The notes under the pieces were generated by a model. That model made no database searches, was not told the origin of the DNA, and worked only from the letters and a program-made list of their open reading frames with translations. Shown here piece by piece: positions 41,195-49,302 of a stretch of 49,302 nucleotides of DNA. Made by a program: the position numbers and the translations under genes. Positions within the stretch are counted from its first letter, which is position 1; every line of letters starts with the position of its first letter. Source of the DNA: RGIG9041 sp045612565 (GTDB taxonomy: Bacteria > Bacillota > Clostridia > Oscillospirales > QAKW01); NCBI GenBank assembly GCA_045612565.1, contig JAZKZG010000046.1, forward strand, positions 1 through 49,302, given 5' to 3'.

Positions 41195-41231
41195 TGCAAC
41201 ATTTTGGATTGTTTGATACATTGTATAAGTG
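41195..41231 (+). promoter_or_regulatory. ECF-type promoter of sigma module 3
   Basis: TGCAACA with AAC at 41198-41200, 17 bases, ACAT (41218-41221), two bases, TATAAGTG (41224-41231). Layout identical to modules 1 and 2. Confidence 0.75.
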
Positions 41232-41245
41232 AGGAGGGATGAATT

Positions 41246-41704
41246 ATGAAATTCGAAAACACCGTTTTAAATGAATGCGGCCGTGCGGTGTACAGATTTT
41301 CACTGGCAATTACAAAAAACGAAGAAGATGCCCACGATGTAACACAAAGTGCGTTTTTGCTTCTTTTTGAAAAAAAACCTACCTTTACCGACGTTCGCGC
41401 TTTGCGTGTATGGCTTATACGGTGCGCAAAAAACATAATATACAACGAAAGCAGACGTCCAAAAACAGTACCGCTCGACAATACCAACGAAATTGCGGTG
41501 AAAGACTCGCTTTCATTTGAGTTTTGCGACACGCTCTCTGTTTTATCCCCCGACAAAGCGCAGGTCACAGTGCTTTATTACATAGAGGATATGACAACAA
41601 AGGAGATAGCAAAAGCACTCGGCAAACCTCACGGCACGGTGCGGAGTATACTGTCACGAGCAAAGGCAGACCTCAAAAAAATTTATAAGGAGGAAATACT
41701 GTGA
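41246..41704 (+). CDS. ECF-type sigma factor, module 3
   Basis: A 152-residue sigma factor: region 2 with EEDAHDVTQSAFLLLFEKKPTF and LRVWLIRCAKNIIYNESRR, region 4 with AQVTVLYYIEDMTTKEIAKAL and PHGTVRSILSRAKADLKKIY. The linker PLDNTNEIAVKDSLSFEF matches the other two. ATG at 41246 follows GAGGAGGGATGA. The end (KKIYKEEIL) and overlap with the next GTG are the same as in modules 1 and 2. Confidence 0.9.
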   Translation: MKFENTVLNECGRAVYRFSLAITKNEEDAHDVTQSAFLLLFEKKPTFTDVRALRVWLIRCAKNIIYNESRRPKTVPLDNTNEIAVKDSLSFEFCDTLSVLSPDKAQVTVLYYIEDMTTKEIAKALGKPHGTVRSILSRAKADLKKIYKEEIL

Positions 41705-43668
41705 ATTTTGATAAATTTAAAGGCATTGATATGCCCGATGTAGACGTAAATCCCGATTTTGAATATCTTAATAAACTCGGCAAACTACCCAAAACAAAGC
41801 AAACAGGCAATGTACTCACAACGCTCGGCACAATTGCCGCAGCAATTGTTATAGTTGCGGCAGTTGCTCTTTGGGCAATTATCGGCAGAAGTGTACGCGG
41901 TATTAATTCTACACTCTATATCGCAGATGGTGCAGATGCATCAAGCGGCATCGAACTTGATGCAAATGAATGGACCTATCGCCTACAACTATCATTAAAA
42001 GCAGCATCGCTACCGCTTTTTGACAAAACACAACCTCCGTCGGTGGTGGAAATGCTTGATTTTTATCATTTTTATCTCGACAGAAATAAAAGTGACTACG
42101 GTTATGACGGAAAATCTCTTAATAGGTTTTCGATGAATTATTTTGGTGCGACATATCCGCTCGAAGAATCTCGCAGCTATCAAAATTCGGGAACAGAAAA
42201 CGCCTATTTTAAATATCAACCATCATCCGACCCAACTGCAAAAAAAGTTATGCGCTATGATATGAGCGACGGAAAATACAACTTTGTTATAAAATATATG
42301 TTAAAGGACACAACATATATTTTATCGTATATTGCCGCCAATGAAAAAAGTTACCCCGAAAGATATATTTTGCATACAACCGACAAACCTCTTAACAAAG
42401 ACTATACCGACGAAAAAATATTTTTTGCATTAGAGAAAGAAGTTTTTTCTGACCCAAATGTAAAACCTGATTGGCTGTGGCTTACCGTTAACGATGTTTA
42501 TAAAATAAACAAAACACTATATTCGGCTTGGGTACTGTTCTCAAATATCAATTGTTATGACCCAAGTATTACAACATTTCCGCACAATCAGGAGCATTAC
42601 CCCAAATTTTTCGAGTATGTTGATGGCGAACTCGTTATATCCGAAAATCAAGACAGAAAATCGGAGGGCGAGATTGTTTTAAAAGAAAATTCTTTCGAGG
42701 AATGGCCTACCGACAAAGAAACAATAAAATCTTACAGAGAGTACGTTACAAAATACGGGCTTGTGTCACTTGCTGAGTTTGATGGTAAGCGGATTTATGC
42801 AAATGAACTATCTCCCGAAAAAGATAATGCCGAATTTAATATAACTTATCTTGCACAAGCAAAAACTATATATGACGAACCTTACGAGGAAGTGTGGTTT
42901 ACCTCAGGCGGCAAAGAGTACAAAGTCGGCTTTATTGCAGTCGGCGGCGGTGGATATAACATTGACTATCTTTTGTTCAAAAAAGAGAACAAACTATATA
43001 CGGGGAATGAGCAGACTCTCACCATGCAGTATGAAAATCTTGTAAAAACCTTTACAAAGCCATACTCATATAAAGCAAGTGAAATAAAGGATAATATCCC
43101 ACAAAAACTGCTTCTTGGTCAATCAATGGGTATTGAAACGCCAAATATCGACATTGAAATGATTGCACCTTATGACGACGGACCGCTAAAAGAAATGCCC
43201 GAGGAATATTACGAAGAACTCGAACACATTAAGGAGCACGGCGGAAACGAAGAGGAAGTACGCAAATACTATGAAACAATGAATGAGTCAACGCTTTTAT
43301 GGTTGCGGACAGAAAATACCAATGCTCCAAGTGAAGACGTTGCACGGCTTATGGAAATGTTTGTAAATTTTAACGTATACGGTACAATTTTTAACGGATA
43401 CGGTACAATGAGGATCAGCGACTATATGGGGCTTGAGCGTTATTACAAAAACCGCTACGGCTACAGATACTACATCGATAAGTTTACCGAAGACGAACTT
43501 TTAGAGTTAAAAGAGCGTGGCATCGTACCAAACGATATCGACTATCTTTTGCAAAAACTTGGCTCACCTAAAAAGGTTTTAAAATCATCGGATAAAAAAA
43601 TAAAATCGATATTAACCGATTATTATAATCAGAAATATATTGAAGCCTTCGGAAAAGAATATAAATAA
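41701..43668 (+). CDS. Membrane anti-sigma-like sensor, module 3
   Basis: A 655-residue protein, the largest of the three: cytoplasmic segment (FDKFKGIDMPDVDVNPDF, YLNKLGKLPKTKQTG), membrane span ending LWAIIGRSVRG, and an ectodomain with the shared proximal part (LPLFDKTQPPSVVEMLDFYHF, RFSMNYFGATY). The distal half is different from modules 1 and 2, and acidic, with EEYYEELEHIKEHGGNEEEV and a Tyr-rich end. It has no recognised enzyme domain. GTG start overlaps the sigma gene. Role inferred from arrangement and the shared N terminus. Confidence 0.75.
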   Translation: MNFDKFKGIDMPDVDVNPDFEYLNKLGKLPKTKQTGNVLTTLGTIAAAIVIVAAVALWAIIGRSVRGINSTLYIADGADASSGIELDANEWTYRLQLSLKAASLPLFDKTQPPSVVEMLDFYHFYLDRNKSDYGYDGKSLNRFSMNYFGATYPLEESRSYQNSGTENAYFKYQPSSDPTAKKVMRYDMSDGKYNFVIKYMLKDTTYILSYIAANEKSYPERYILHTTDKPLNKDYTDEKIFFALEKEVFSDPNVKPDWLWLTVNDVYKINKTLYSAWVLFSNINCYDPSITTFPHNQEHYPKFFEYVDGELVISENQDRKSEGEIVLKENSFEEWPTDKETIKSYREYVTKYGLVSLAEFDGKRIYANELSPEKDNAEFNITYLAQAKTIYDEPYEEVWFTSGGKEYKVGFIAVGGGGYNIDYLLFKKENKLYTGNEQTLTMQYENLVKTFTKPYSYKASEIKDNIPQKLLLGQSMGIETPNIDIEMIAPYDDGPLKEMPEEYYEELEHIKEHGGNEEEVRKYYETMNESTLLWLRTENTNAPSEDVARLMEMFVNFNVYGTIFNGYGTMRISDYMGLERYYKNRYGYRYYIDKFTEDELLELKERGIVPNDIDYLLQKLGSPKKVLKSSDKKIKSILTDYYNQKYIEAFGKEYK

Positions 43669-43669
43669 T

Positions 43670-43697
43670 AAAAAGGGAATCAAAAGATTCCCTTTTT
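43670..43697. terminator. Bidirectional terminator after module 3
   Basis: AAAAAGGGAATC (43670-43681) and GATTCCCTTTTT (43686-43697), AAAA loop, between the module 3 gene and the converging GH127 gene. Confidence 0.9.
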
Positions 43698-45639
43698 ATA
43701 TCTCTATATGCTTAGTTTTAAGCCAGGCGGTACATTTTTTTGTCCAGTCACTGCCTGCACTAGCATAGTCAACAAGCGTAATGCTTTGGTTATTTTTTAA
43801 CTTTACGGTATACTCACACTGAGTGTCAAAATCCGCTCTGTTTGTCGGTACGCACTCAATATTATCATAAATATCAAACATGAGTTCGATCGGCTCTGTA
43901 TCAACACTTCCCAAACGCTCATCACCTGCAAGAACAAGTGGTCCGCGTGTGATTGCCGTGTAATATTTTGCGCTCTCATCCGACTTTACAACGCGTCCGA
44001 CAAGATAATTTTCTTTGCCTTTGAGGTCAACAATTACAAAGTCAGTGGGGTTTGTTTCGGGACGGTGCACCTGAGGTGTCATATCAAAAACAAGGCTGAC
44101 TTTGTCGCCTTTTTTCCAGTTGCGGTTTATTATCACCTCATACGGCTTTATCGGCATACTCTCGTCATTTACATAAAGCATTGTGTTTCCACTCCACTCA
44201 GGTACACGAAAACGGAGTTCAAACGGCTCGTTTTCTTTAAGGTCGAGTGTGATATCCACCCGCTCATCCACAGGATAAGCGGTTTTTATGTCAAACACTA
44301 TTTGCTGACCGCTTGGTGTAGCGGTTTTGATTTTGCCTTGCTCGTACATATTAATCGCGATTCCAAAGCGTGTTTTCATTGCCGCAATCTTGTGAAAAAC
44401 ACCGATACCTGCCGATGCTATACACACACAGCATCCGTAAATGTGGTTATCACGCATAACCTTAAGACCGCCGATAAGTTTTCCGCGCGTATCATTTATA
44501 AGCGGACTGTAACTGTCAAAAGCAAGAGGTTCTTTCACTGCCTCGGGATATTTTACAAGCTGTTTTTCAAATCCCTTTGACATATTATTTTTAAAATTAA
44601 ACGCACCAAGATATGCATTGTAAAACGCTTTTTCATACATATTTGCAAAGCGCATATCACCGGTTGCCATAAGGAGTTGCATACAGAATTTCATCCATGT
44701 TACAGTAACGCATGTTTCCTGCATAACCTCGTGAAGCGGTTTTTCGGTCTGGCGGGTTCTCGCGTGGTCAAAAAGTTCTTCAGTACAACCAATACCGCCG
44801 ATTATTGTTGTTTCTTCCTTTGCAACACGACGCGCAAAATTCATAACAGCAGTTTTATATTTTTCCTCACCTGTCGCACGGTAATATTCAAGTACGCCAT
44901 CAAAAAACGAAATCATTTCATACGCCTTTGTGATGGGATACTGATACGGGTTTGTTATATCCTCAAGTGCAAGGTCCACAAGGTTTGCAACCGAAGTACC
45001 GCCGCAGTCGACAATATGCTTTGCAAAATCGAGGTATTTGCCCTCGCCTGTTATCATATACAGTCTTACAACAGGCTCAAGTATTGACGAGGCATTTAGT
45101 CCGCGCCAACCGTCCGACGACGATTTGCAGATAGCAATTTTATCGGGTCCGACGTACTCCATAATATAGTCGAGACAGGCGCACATTGTACTGACAATAC
45201 GTGCATTGATTTGGTCGTCATCGCAGATTTCCATAAAATACTGAAGACCTAAAAGCACATACTTACGGCACCACATATCCCAGCCGATAAACTCATTTTC
45301 ACGTGCATACGACGAAATAATGCCGTCATTGGCTGTGGTAAGGATATCCTCGACAGTTTCTTTTAAAACTTCAAATAGTTCTTTATCTTTTGTATACGAA
45401 TATACAAAACACGCACCGCGCATCATTTTGCCCCAGTATTCACCGCGCCAACCCTTGTCGGCGCTGTCATCCTGAAATCTGAACTGGTTTACAAACCGCG
45501 CCCAAAGTGTACGATTCTTTAACTGCGAGTTTGTGACATAACCATACATCTTTTGCGAGACACCTTCAAAACAGAATGTCGCACCTGTATCTTCAAAAAA
45601 AACGTCATTCTTTTTACGGAATTCGTTTACAGAATTCAT
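43696..45639 (-). CDS. GH127-family beta-L-arabinofuranosidase-like protein (DUF1680)
   Basis: A 647-residue cytoplasmic glycosidase with an alpha/alpha-barrel core and C-terminal beta domains. The N-terminal LWARFVNQFRFQDDSADKGW and GWRGEYWGKMMRGA segments are typical. HEVMQETCVTVTWMKF holds the Glu-x-Cys pair and YGCCVCIASAG the Cys pair expected to bind zinc and supply the cysteine nucleophile. In characterised homologues it removes beta-L-arabinofuranose from plant glycoproteins and glycans. ATG at 45639 follows AGGAGA and lies one base after the secA stop; an in-frame upstream start would overlap secA and is rejected. No transporter or other glycosidase is next to it. Confidence 0.88.
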   Translation of the reverse strand: MNSVNEFRKKNDVFFEDTGATFCFEGVSQKMYGYVTNSQLKNRTLWARFVNQFRFQDDSADKGWRGEYWGKMMRGACFVYSYTKDKELFEVLKETVEDILTTANDGIISSYARENEFIGWDMWCRKYVLLGLQYFMEICDDDQINARIVSTMCACLDYIMEYVGPDKIAICKSSSDGWRGLNASSILEPVVRLYMITGEGKYLDFAKHIVDCGGTSVANLVDLALEDITNPYQYPITKAYEMISFFDGVLEYYRATGEEKYKTAVMNFARRVAKEETTIIGGIGCTEELFDHARTRQTEKPLHEVMQETCVTVTWMKFCMQLLMATGDMRFANMYEKAFYNAYLGAFNFKNNMSKGFEKQLVKYPEAVKEPLAFDSYSPLINDTRGKLIGGLKVMRDNHIYGCCVCIASAGIGVFHKIAAMKTRFGIAINMYEQGKIKTATPSGQQIVFDIKTAYPVDERVDITLDLKENEPFELRFRVPEWSGNTMLYVNDESMPIKPYEVIINRNWKKGDKVSLVFDMTPQVHRPETNPTDFVIVDLKGKENYLVGRVVKSDESAKYYTAITRGPLVLAGDERLGSVDTEPIELMFDIYDNIECVPTNRADFDTQCEYTVKLKNNQSITLVDYASAGSDWTKKCTAWLKTKHIEI

Positions 45640-45640
45640 A

Positions 45641-48418
45641 CTATTCTCCTGCACCACAGCACTTTTTATACTTTTTACCGCTGCCGCAGGGGCAGGGGTC
45701 ATTACGTCCTACTTTATTTTTGTTTACAACTGTCTTATTGACCTTTGTGCCGTCACCGCCATGCGATTCTTTTGCGTCCTTTGCAACCTCCTCGCGTTCA
45801 AGATCCTCTTCACGTTTTATAACAAGCGATAAAAGACCAAAAACAGTATCGGTCTTTATGTTATTTATCATTTCTTCAAAGATATCATAACTCTGGAACT
45901 TAAACTCAACAACAGGGTCACGCTGACCGTATGCCGCAAGACCGATACCGCGCTTAAGTTCGTCCATATCGTCGATATGATCCATCCATCTGCGGTCAAC
46001 TGAGCGGAGCATAATAACGCGTTGTGCCTCTTCAAAGTTCTCTGCAAGAACTTCTTTTTGCGATACGTATTTTGCTCGTAAGAGTTCTTCAACGATGTCA
46101 GCAACGTCCTCATAAACTTCAACCTTGTCAAAATCGGGTTCGCCAAACGGTGCAATACGCTCTTTAAGACCTGCGAGGTTCCAGTTTTCAACAAACTCAC
46201 CCGAAACAAATTCTTTTGTAATAATATCTGCAACATCGGTGAGCATTTTATCAATAACGGGAGTTATATCCTCACCGTCAAGTACGGTACGGCGCTGTTT
46301 ATAGATAACCTCACGCTGTTTGTTCATAACATCGTCATACTCAAGCACGTTTTTACGGCGTTGGAAGTTGACGTCTTCAATTCTCTCCTGTGCGTGTTCA
46401 ATGGTGTTTGTAAGCATCTTGTTTTCAATCGGCATATCTTCGGGCACACGAAGTGCGCTCATCATTGCCGTCACACGCTCACCGCCGAAAAGACGCATAA
46501 GGTCATCTTCGAGAGAGAGGAAAAAGCGTGTGTCACCGGGGTCGCCCTGACGTGCGGCACGTCCGCGAAGCTGATTGTCGATACGGCGTGATTCGTGGCG
46601 TTCTGTACCGATAATAAAGAGACCGCCTGCCTCTTTAACACGCTCGGCTTCTTCTTTTATCTCGTCTTTGAACTTGTTATAAAGTTCGGTATAAGTCTTT
46701 CTTGCCTCGATAATTTCTTCGTCATCGGTCTCGGCAAAACCTGTTGCTTCGCTTATAAGGTCATCGGTATAGCCGCGTTTTGCCATAAGATCTTTTGCCA
46801 TATATTCGGCATTACCGCCGAGCATAATATCGGTACCACGTCCCGCCATATTGGTGGCGATAGTAACTGCGCCCTCTTTACCTGCCTGTGCTACGATCGA
46901 AGCCTCTTTTTCGTGGTGCTTTGCGTTGAGTACCTGATGCTTTATTCCACGCTTTGACAAAAGACGCGAAAGCAGTTCACTCTTTTCGATAGAAATTGTA
47001 CCAACAAGAACAGGCTGACCTTTTTTGTGACACTCGTCAATCTGGTCAATAACCGCCGTAAACTTGCCGTTTTCGGTCTTGAATACCGAGTCGGGATGGT
47101 CAAGACGGATGTTAGGCTTATTTGTGGGAATTTCAACAACATCAAGTGCATAGATGTGTTTGAATTCGTCTTCTTCGGTGAGTGCAGTACCTGTCATACC
47201 TGAAAGTTTTGAATAAAGTCTGAAATAGTTTTGAAGCGTGATTGAAGCGTAGGTTTTTGACTCTTTTTCCACCTTAACGTGTTCTTTTGCCTCAATTGCC
47301 TGATGCAGACCCTGATTATAGCGTCTGCCATACATAAGACGGCCTGTAAACTCATCAACAATAATGATTTGTCCGTCTTTTACGATATAATCAACGTCAC
47401 GGTGCATAATACCGTGAGCACGGATTGCCTGTTGAATGTGATGCGACAGTTCCATATTTTCGGGTGACGAAAGCATTTCGATATTAAAATATTGTTCCGC
47501 CTTTTTGATACCGTTTGCAGTAAGCGACACATTTTTATTCTTTTCGTCAATTATATAGTCGGCGTCTTTTAATTGTGCGTGTTGCTCAGGTGTGATAAAT
47601 CTGCCCATTTCGAGTTCGTCATACTCCATCGAAATAAACTTGTCATAGTCAGCTTTATCATCGGTGCGCACCATCTTTATTGATTTTAAGGTTGTAACAA
47701 AACGATTTGCAATTTCATAAAGTTGAGTTGATTTTGCACCCGCGCCCGAAATAATAAGCGGTGTTCTTGCCTCATCAATAAGAATTGAGTCAACCTCGTC
47801 GACAACTGCAAAATTGTGTCCGCGCTGAGTCATATTTTCTTTGTAGATTGCCATATTATCGCGGAGATAATCAAAGCCGAACTCGTTATTTGTACCATAG
47901 GTGATATCTGCATTATAAGCCGCACGCTTTTCATCGGCATTCATACCGTGGATAACAAGACCTACAGTCATACCGAGATAGCGATAGATTTTACCCATCC
48001 ACTCACTGTCGCGCTTTGCAAGATAGTCATTGACTGTAACGATATGCACACCCTTGCCTGTGAGTGCGTTGAGGTATGCCGGTAAAGTTGCAACCATCGT
48101 TTTACCTTCACCCGTTTTCATCTCGGCAATTCTGCCCTGATGCAAAATGATACCGCCGATAATCTGCACGGGATAGTGCTTCATACCCAGTACGCGCCAC
48201 GCCGCCTCACGCACGGTGGCAAACGCCTCGGGCAAAATGCTGTCAAGGTCGGTAGACAACACAAGTTTTTGCTTTAAGACCTCGGTCATTCCCTTGAGTT
48301 CATCTTCACTCATCTTTGAAAACTTGTCATCAAGCGCAAGTGTAGCGTCAACAAGCGGCTGTATTTTTTTAAGTTCACGGCCCGAATACGAGCCGAAAAG
48401 TTTATCAAGAAAACTCAT
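45641..48418 (-). CDS. secA: Preprotein translocase ATPase SecA
   Basis: A 925-residue motor of the Sec system. Walker A is MKTGEGKTMVATLP (about residue 100), the DEAD motif is VDEVDSILIDEARTPLIISG, helicase motifs NMAGRGTDIMLGG and GTERHESRRIDNQLRGRAARQG are intact, and the C terminus ends with the zinc-binding SEC-C motif NDPCPCGSGKKYKKCCG. I use the ATG at 48418 for the start (MSFLDKLFG); a TTG two codons upstream has slightly better spacing from GGAGAAG, so the true start is uncertain by two residues. It has an extended -10 promoter upstream. Confidence 0.97.
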   Translation of the reverse strand: MSFLDKLFGSYSGRELKKIQPLVDATLALDDKFSKMSEDELKGMTEVLKQKLVLSTDLDSILPEAFATVREAAWRVLGMKHYPVQIIGGIILHQGRIAEMKTGEGKTMVATLPAYLNALTGKGVHIVTVNDYLAKRDSEWMGKIYRYLGMTVGLVIHGMNADEKRAAYNADITYGTNNEFGFDYLRDNMAIYKENMTQRGHNFAVVDEVDSILIDEARTPLIISGAGAKSTQLYEIANRFVTTLKSIKMVRTDDKADYDKFISMEYDELEMGRFITPEQHAQLKDADYIIDEKNKNVSLTANGIKKAEQYFNIEMLSSPENMELSHHIQQAIRAHGIMHRDVDYIVKDGQIIIVDEFTGRLMYGRRYNQGLHQAIEAKEHVKVEKESKTYASITLQNYFRLYSKLSGMTGTALTEEDEFKHIYALDVVEIPTNKPNIRLDHPDSVFKTENGKFTAVIDQIDECHKKGQPVLVGTISIEKSELLSRLLSKRGIKHQVLNAKHHEKEASIVAQAGKEGAVTIATNMAGRGTDIMLGGNAEYMAKDLMAKRGYTDDLISEATGFAETDDEEIIEARKTYTELYNKFKDEIKEEAERVKEAGGLFIIGTERHESRRIDNQLRGRAARQGDPGDTRFFLSLEDDLMRLFGGERVTAMMSALRVPEDMPIENKMLTNTIEHAQERIEDVNFQRRKNVLEYDDVMNKQREVIYKQRRTVLDGEDITPVIDKMLTDVADIITKEFVSGEFVENWNLAGLKERIAPFGEPDFDKVEVYEDVADIVEELLRAKYVSQKEVLAENFEEAQRVIMLRSVDRRWMDHIDDMDELKRGIGLAAYGQRDPVVEFKFQSYDIFEEMINNIKTDTVFGLLSLVIKREEDLEREEVAKDAKESHGGDGTKVNKTVVNKNKVGRNDPCPCGSGKKYKKCCGAGE

Positions 48419-48452
48419 TTGCAATACTTCTCCAATATAATATTATTTTAAG

Positions 48453-48461
48453 ATTATACCA
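48453..48461 (-). promoter_or_regulatory. secA extended -10 promoter
   Basis: Minus-strand TGGTATAAT (48453-48461) is an extended -10 (TGn plus TATAAT); no good -35 was found 17 bases upstream. Confidence 0.5.
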
Positions 48462-48519
48462 CAGCAACTTTTAAATATCTATATATTTTTATAAATTTAA
48501 TATATTATTAAGAAAAATA

Positions 48520-48548
48520 TTGAAATTATGGCAATAATATGATATAAT
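48520..48548 (+). promoter_or_regulatory. pgk promoter
   Basis: TTGAAA (48520-48525) and TATAAT (48543-48548) with a 17-base spacer, 45 bases before the start codon and followed by an AAGGAGAAT ribosome binding site. Confidence 0.75.
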
Positions 48549-48592
48549 TCGTGTTTGGAAAAAATATTTTTTAATATATAAGGAGAATGTCA

Positions 48593-49302
48593 ATGAACTA
48601 CAACAAGAAAAACATTGAAGACATTGACGTTTCAGGCAAAAGAGTTCTTGCCAGATGTGACTTTAACGTTCCTATGAAAGACGGCGTTATCACAAGCGAA
48701 AAGAGAATCGTTGCCGCACTTCCCACCATCAAATATCTTATGGCTCAGGGCGCAAAGGTTATTCTTTGCTCACATATGGGCAAACCCAAGGGTGAGCCTG
48801 AGGATGCTGTTAAGTTCACTCTTGCTCCCGTTGCAAAACGCTTATCAGAGCACCTCGGCGTAGAGGTTGCATTTGCAAAAGACACCATCGGTGACGATGC
48901 TAAGGCAAAAGCAGCTGCTCTTAAAGACGGCGAAGTACTTTTACTCGAAAACACACGTTTTGACAAACGTGAAAAGAAAAACGATCCCGAGTTTGCTAAA
49001 GAACTCGCATCAATGGCTGATATCTTTGTAAACGATGCTTTTGGTGCTGCTCACCGTGCACACGGCTCAACAGCAGGCGTTGCTGATTACCTCCCCGCTG
49101 TTTGTGGTTACCTCATTCAGCAGGAAATCGGCGTTATGGGCAAAGCTCTTGCAGACCCCGCACGTCCCTTCGTTGCTATTCTCGGCGGCGCTAAGGTTTC
49201 TGACAAAATCGGCGTTATCAACAACCTCATTGAAAAAGTTGATACACTTATCGTAGGCGGCGGTATGGCTTACACCTTCTTCAAGGCTCTCGGTCATACA
49301 GT
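48593..49302 (+). CDS. pgk: Phosphoglycerate kinase (5' part, runs off the window)
   Basis: The first 236 codons of pgk. N-terminal DVSGKRVLARCDFNVPMKDG, SHMGKPKG, LLENTRFDKREKKND, FVNDAFGAAHRAHGS and ILGGAKVSDKIGVI cover the 3-phosphoglycerate-binding domain. The C-terminal nucleotide domain is outside the window. The enzyme makes ATP from 1,3-bisphosphoglycerate in glycolysis. The ATG at 48593 follows AAGGAGAAT. Codon use is strongly biased toward C-ending codons, as expected of a highly expressed gene. Confidence 0.97.
   Translation, partial: MNYNKKNIEDIDVSGKRVLARCDFNVPMKDGVITSEKRIVAALPTIKYLMAQGAKVILCSHMGKPKGEPEDAVKFTLAPVAKRLSEHLGVEVAFAKDTIGDDAKAKAAALKDGEVLLLENTRFDKREKKNDPEFAKELASMADIFVNDAFGAAHRAHGSTAGVADYLPAVCGYLIQQEIGVMGKALADPARPFVAILGGAKVSDKIGVINNLIEKVDTLIVGGGMAYTFFKALGHT

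Noticed and set aside
45640..45702. Extended N terminus of the GH127 protein
   Set aside because: The extra 21 codons overlap the secA zinc-motif coding region, and AGGAGA sits directly before the ATG at 45639.

Overview
The window looks like a chromosome segment of an anaerobic, low-GC Gram-positive bacterium of the class Clostridia, probably an uncultured gut or rumen lineage. The reasons are AddAB instead of RecBCD, a serine T-box leader, a YerC/TrpR-like regulator, a DUF4364 protein, maturases for [FeFe]-hydrogenase (HydE/G/F), an SLH-anchored surface protein, BspA-type leucine-rich-repeat proteins, a SpoVB-like flippase, and sigma-A promoters and ribosome binding sites of Firmicutes type. 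No rRNA, tRNA, CRISPR array, transposase or phage gene was seen.

Layout. 1-159: 3' end of a CorC/HlyC-type protein. 193-12688 (minus strand): TspO, a lipoprotein polysaccharide deacetylase, a Ca2+-type P-type ATPase, AddA, AddB, YerC, a membrane-anchored thioredoxin-fold-like protein and DUF4364. 12866-18518 (plus): a sugar-1-phosphate nucleotidyltransferase overlapping a NahK-like sugar kinase (a likely HexNAc/hexose salvage pair), an SGNH esterase, a MATE exporter and an SGNH-like lipoprotein. 18531-23830: two BspA-like LRR surface proteins with Cys/His-rich repeats, the first with three SLH domains. 23900-28891: Apt, SpoVB-like flippase, an orphan solute-binding lipoprotein with a small membrane partner, and a divergent SLOG/HTH pair. 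28893-30146: a secreted protein with an internal duplication. 30241-32246: serS-ybaK behind a T-box. 32290-36336: the hyd maturation operon (TM1266-like regulator, hydE, hydG, hydF). 36391-43697: three tandem ECF sigma/anti-sigma modules. 43696-48418: GH127 glycosidase and SecA. 48593-end: start of pgk.

Two regions stand out. (1) Three consecutive units at 36391-43697 each hold an ECF sigma gene, a GTG-started overlapping gene for a one-pass membrane protein with a short cytoplasmic anti-sigma-like segment, a shared WAIIGR membrane motif and a large ectodomain, and a private terminator. All three share the same promoter layout, AAC-N17-ACAT-N2-TATA-R-GTG, which suggests autoregulation or cross-regulation by these sigma factors. 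A related site may precede the lipoprotein gene at 17070. (2) The hyd operon starts from a consensus sigma-A promoter and then runs through a leader with mutually exclusive antiterminator and terminator stems. This looks like an attenuator or riboswitch that I cannot assign to a known class. It lies back to back with the serine T-box promoter, so this 450-base interval holds two RNA-based switches.

Several genes (addB, the SGNH esterase, the hydrogenase regulator) begin directly after an intrinsic terminator, so readthrough control may be common here. Function calls come from motif recognition without database searches.
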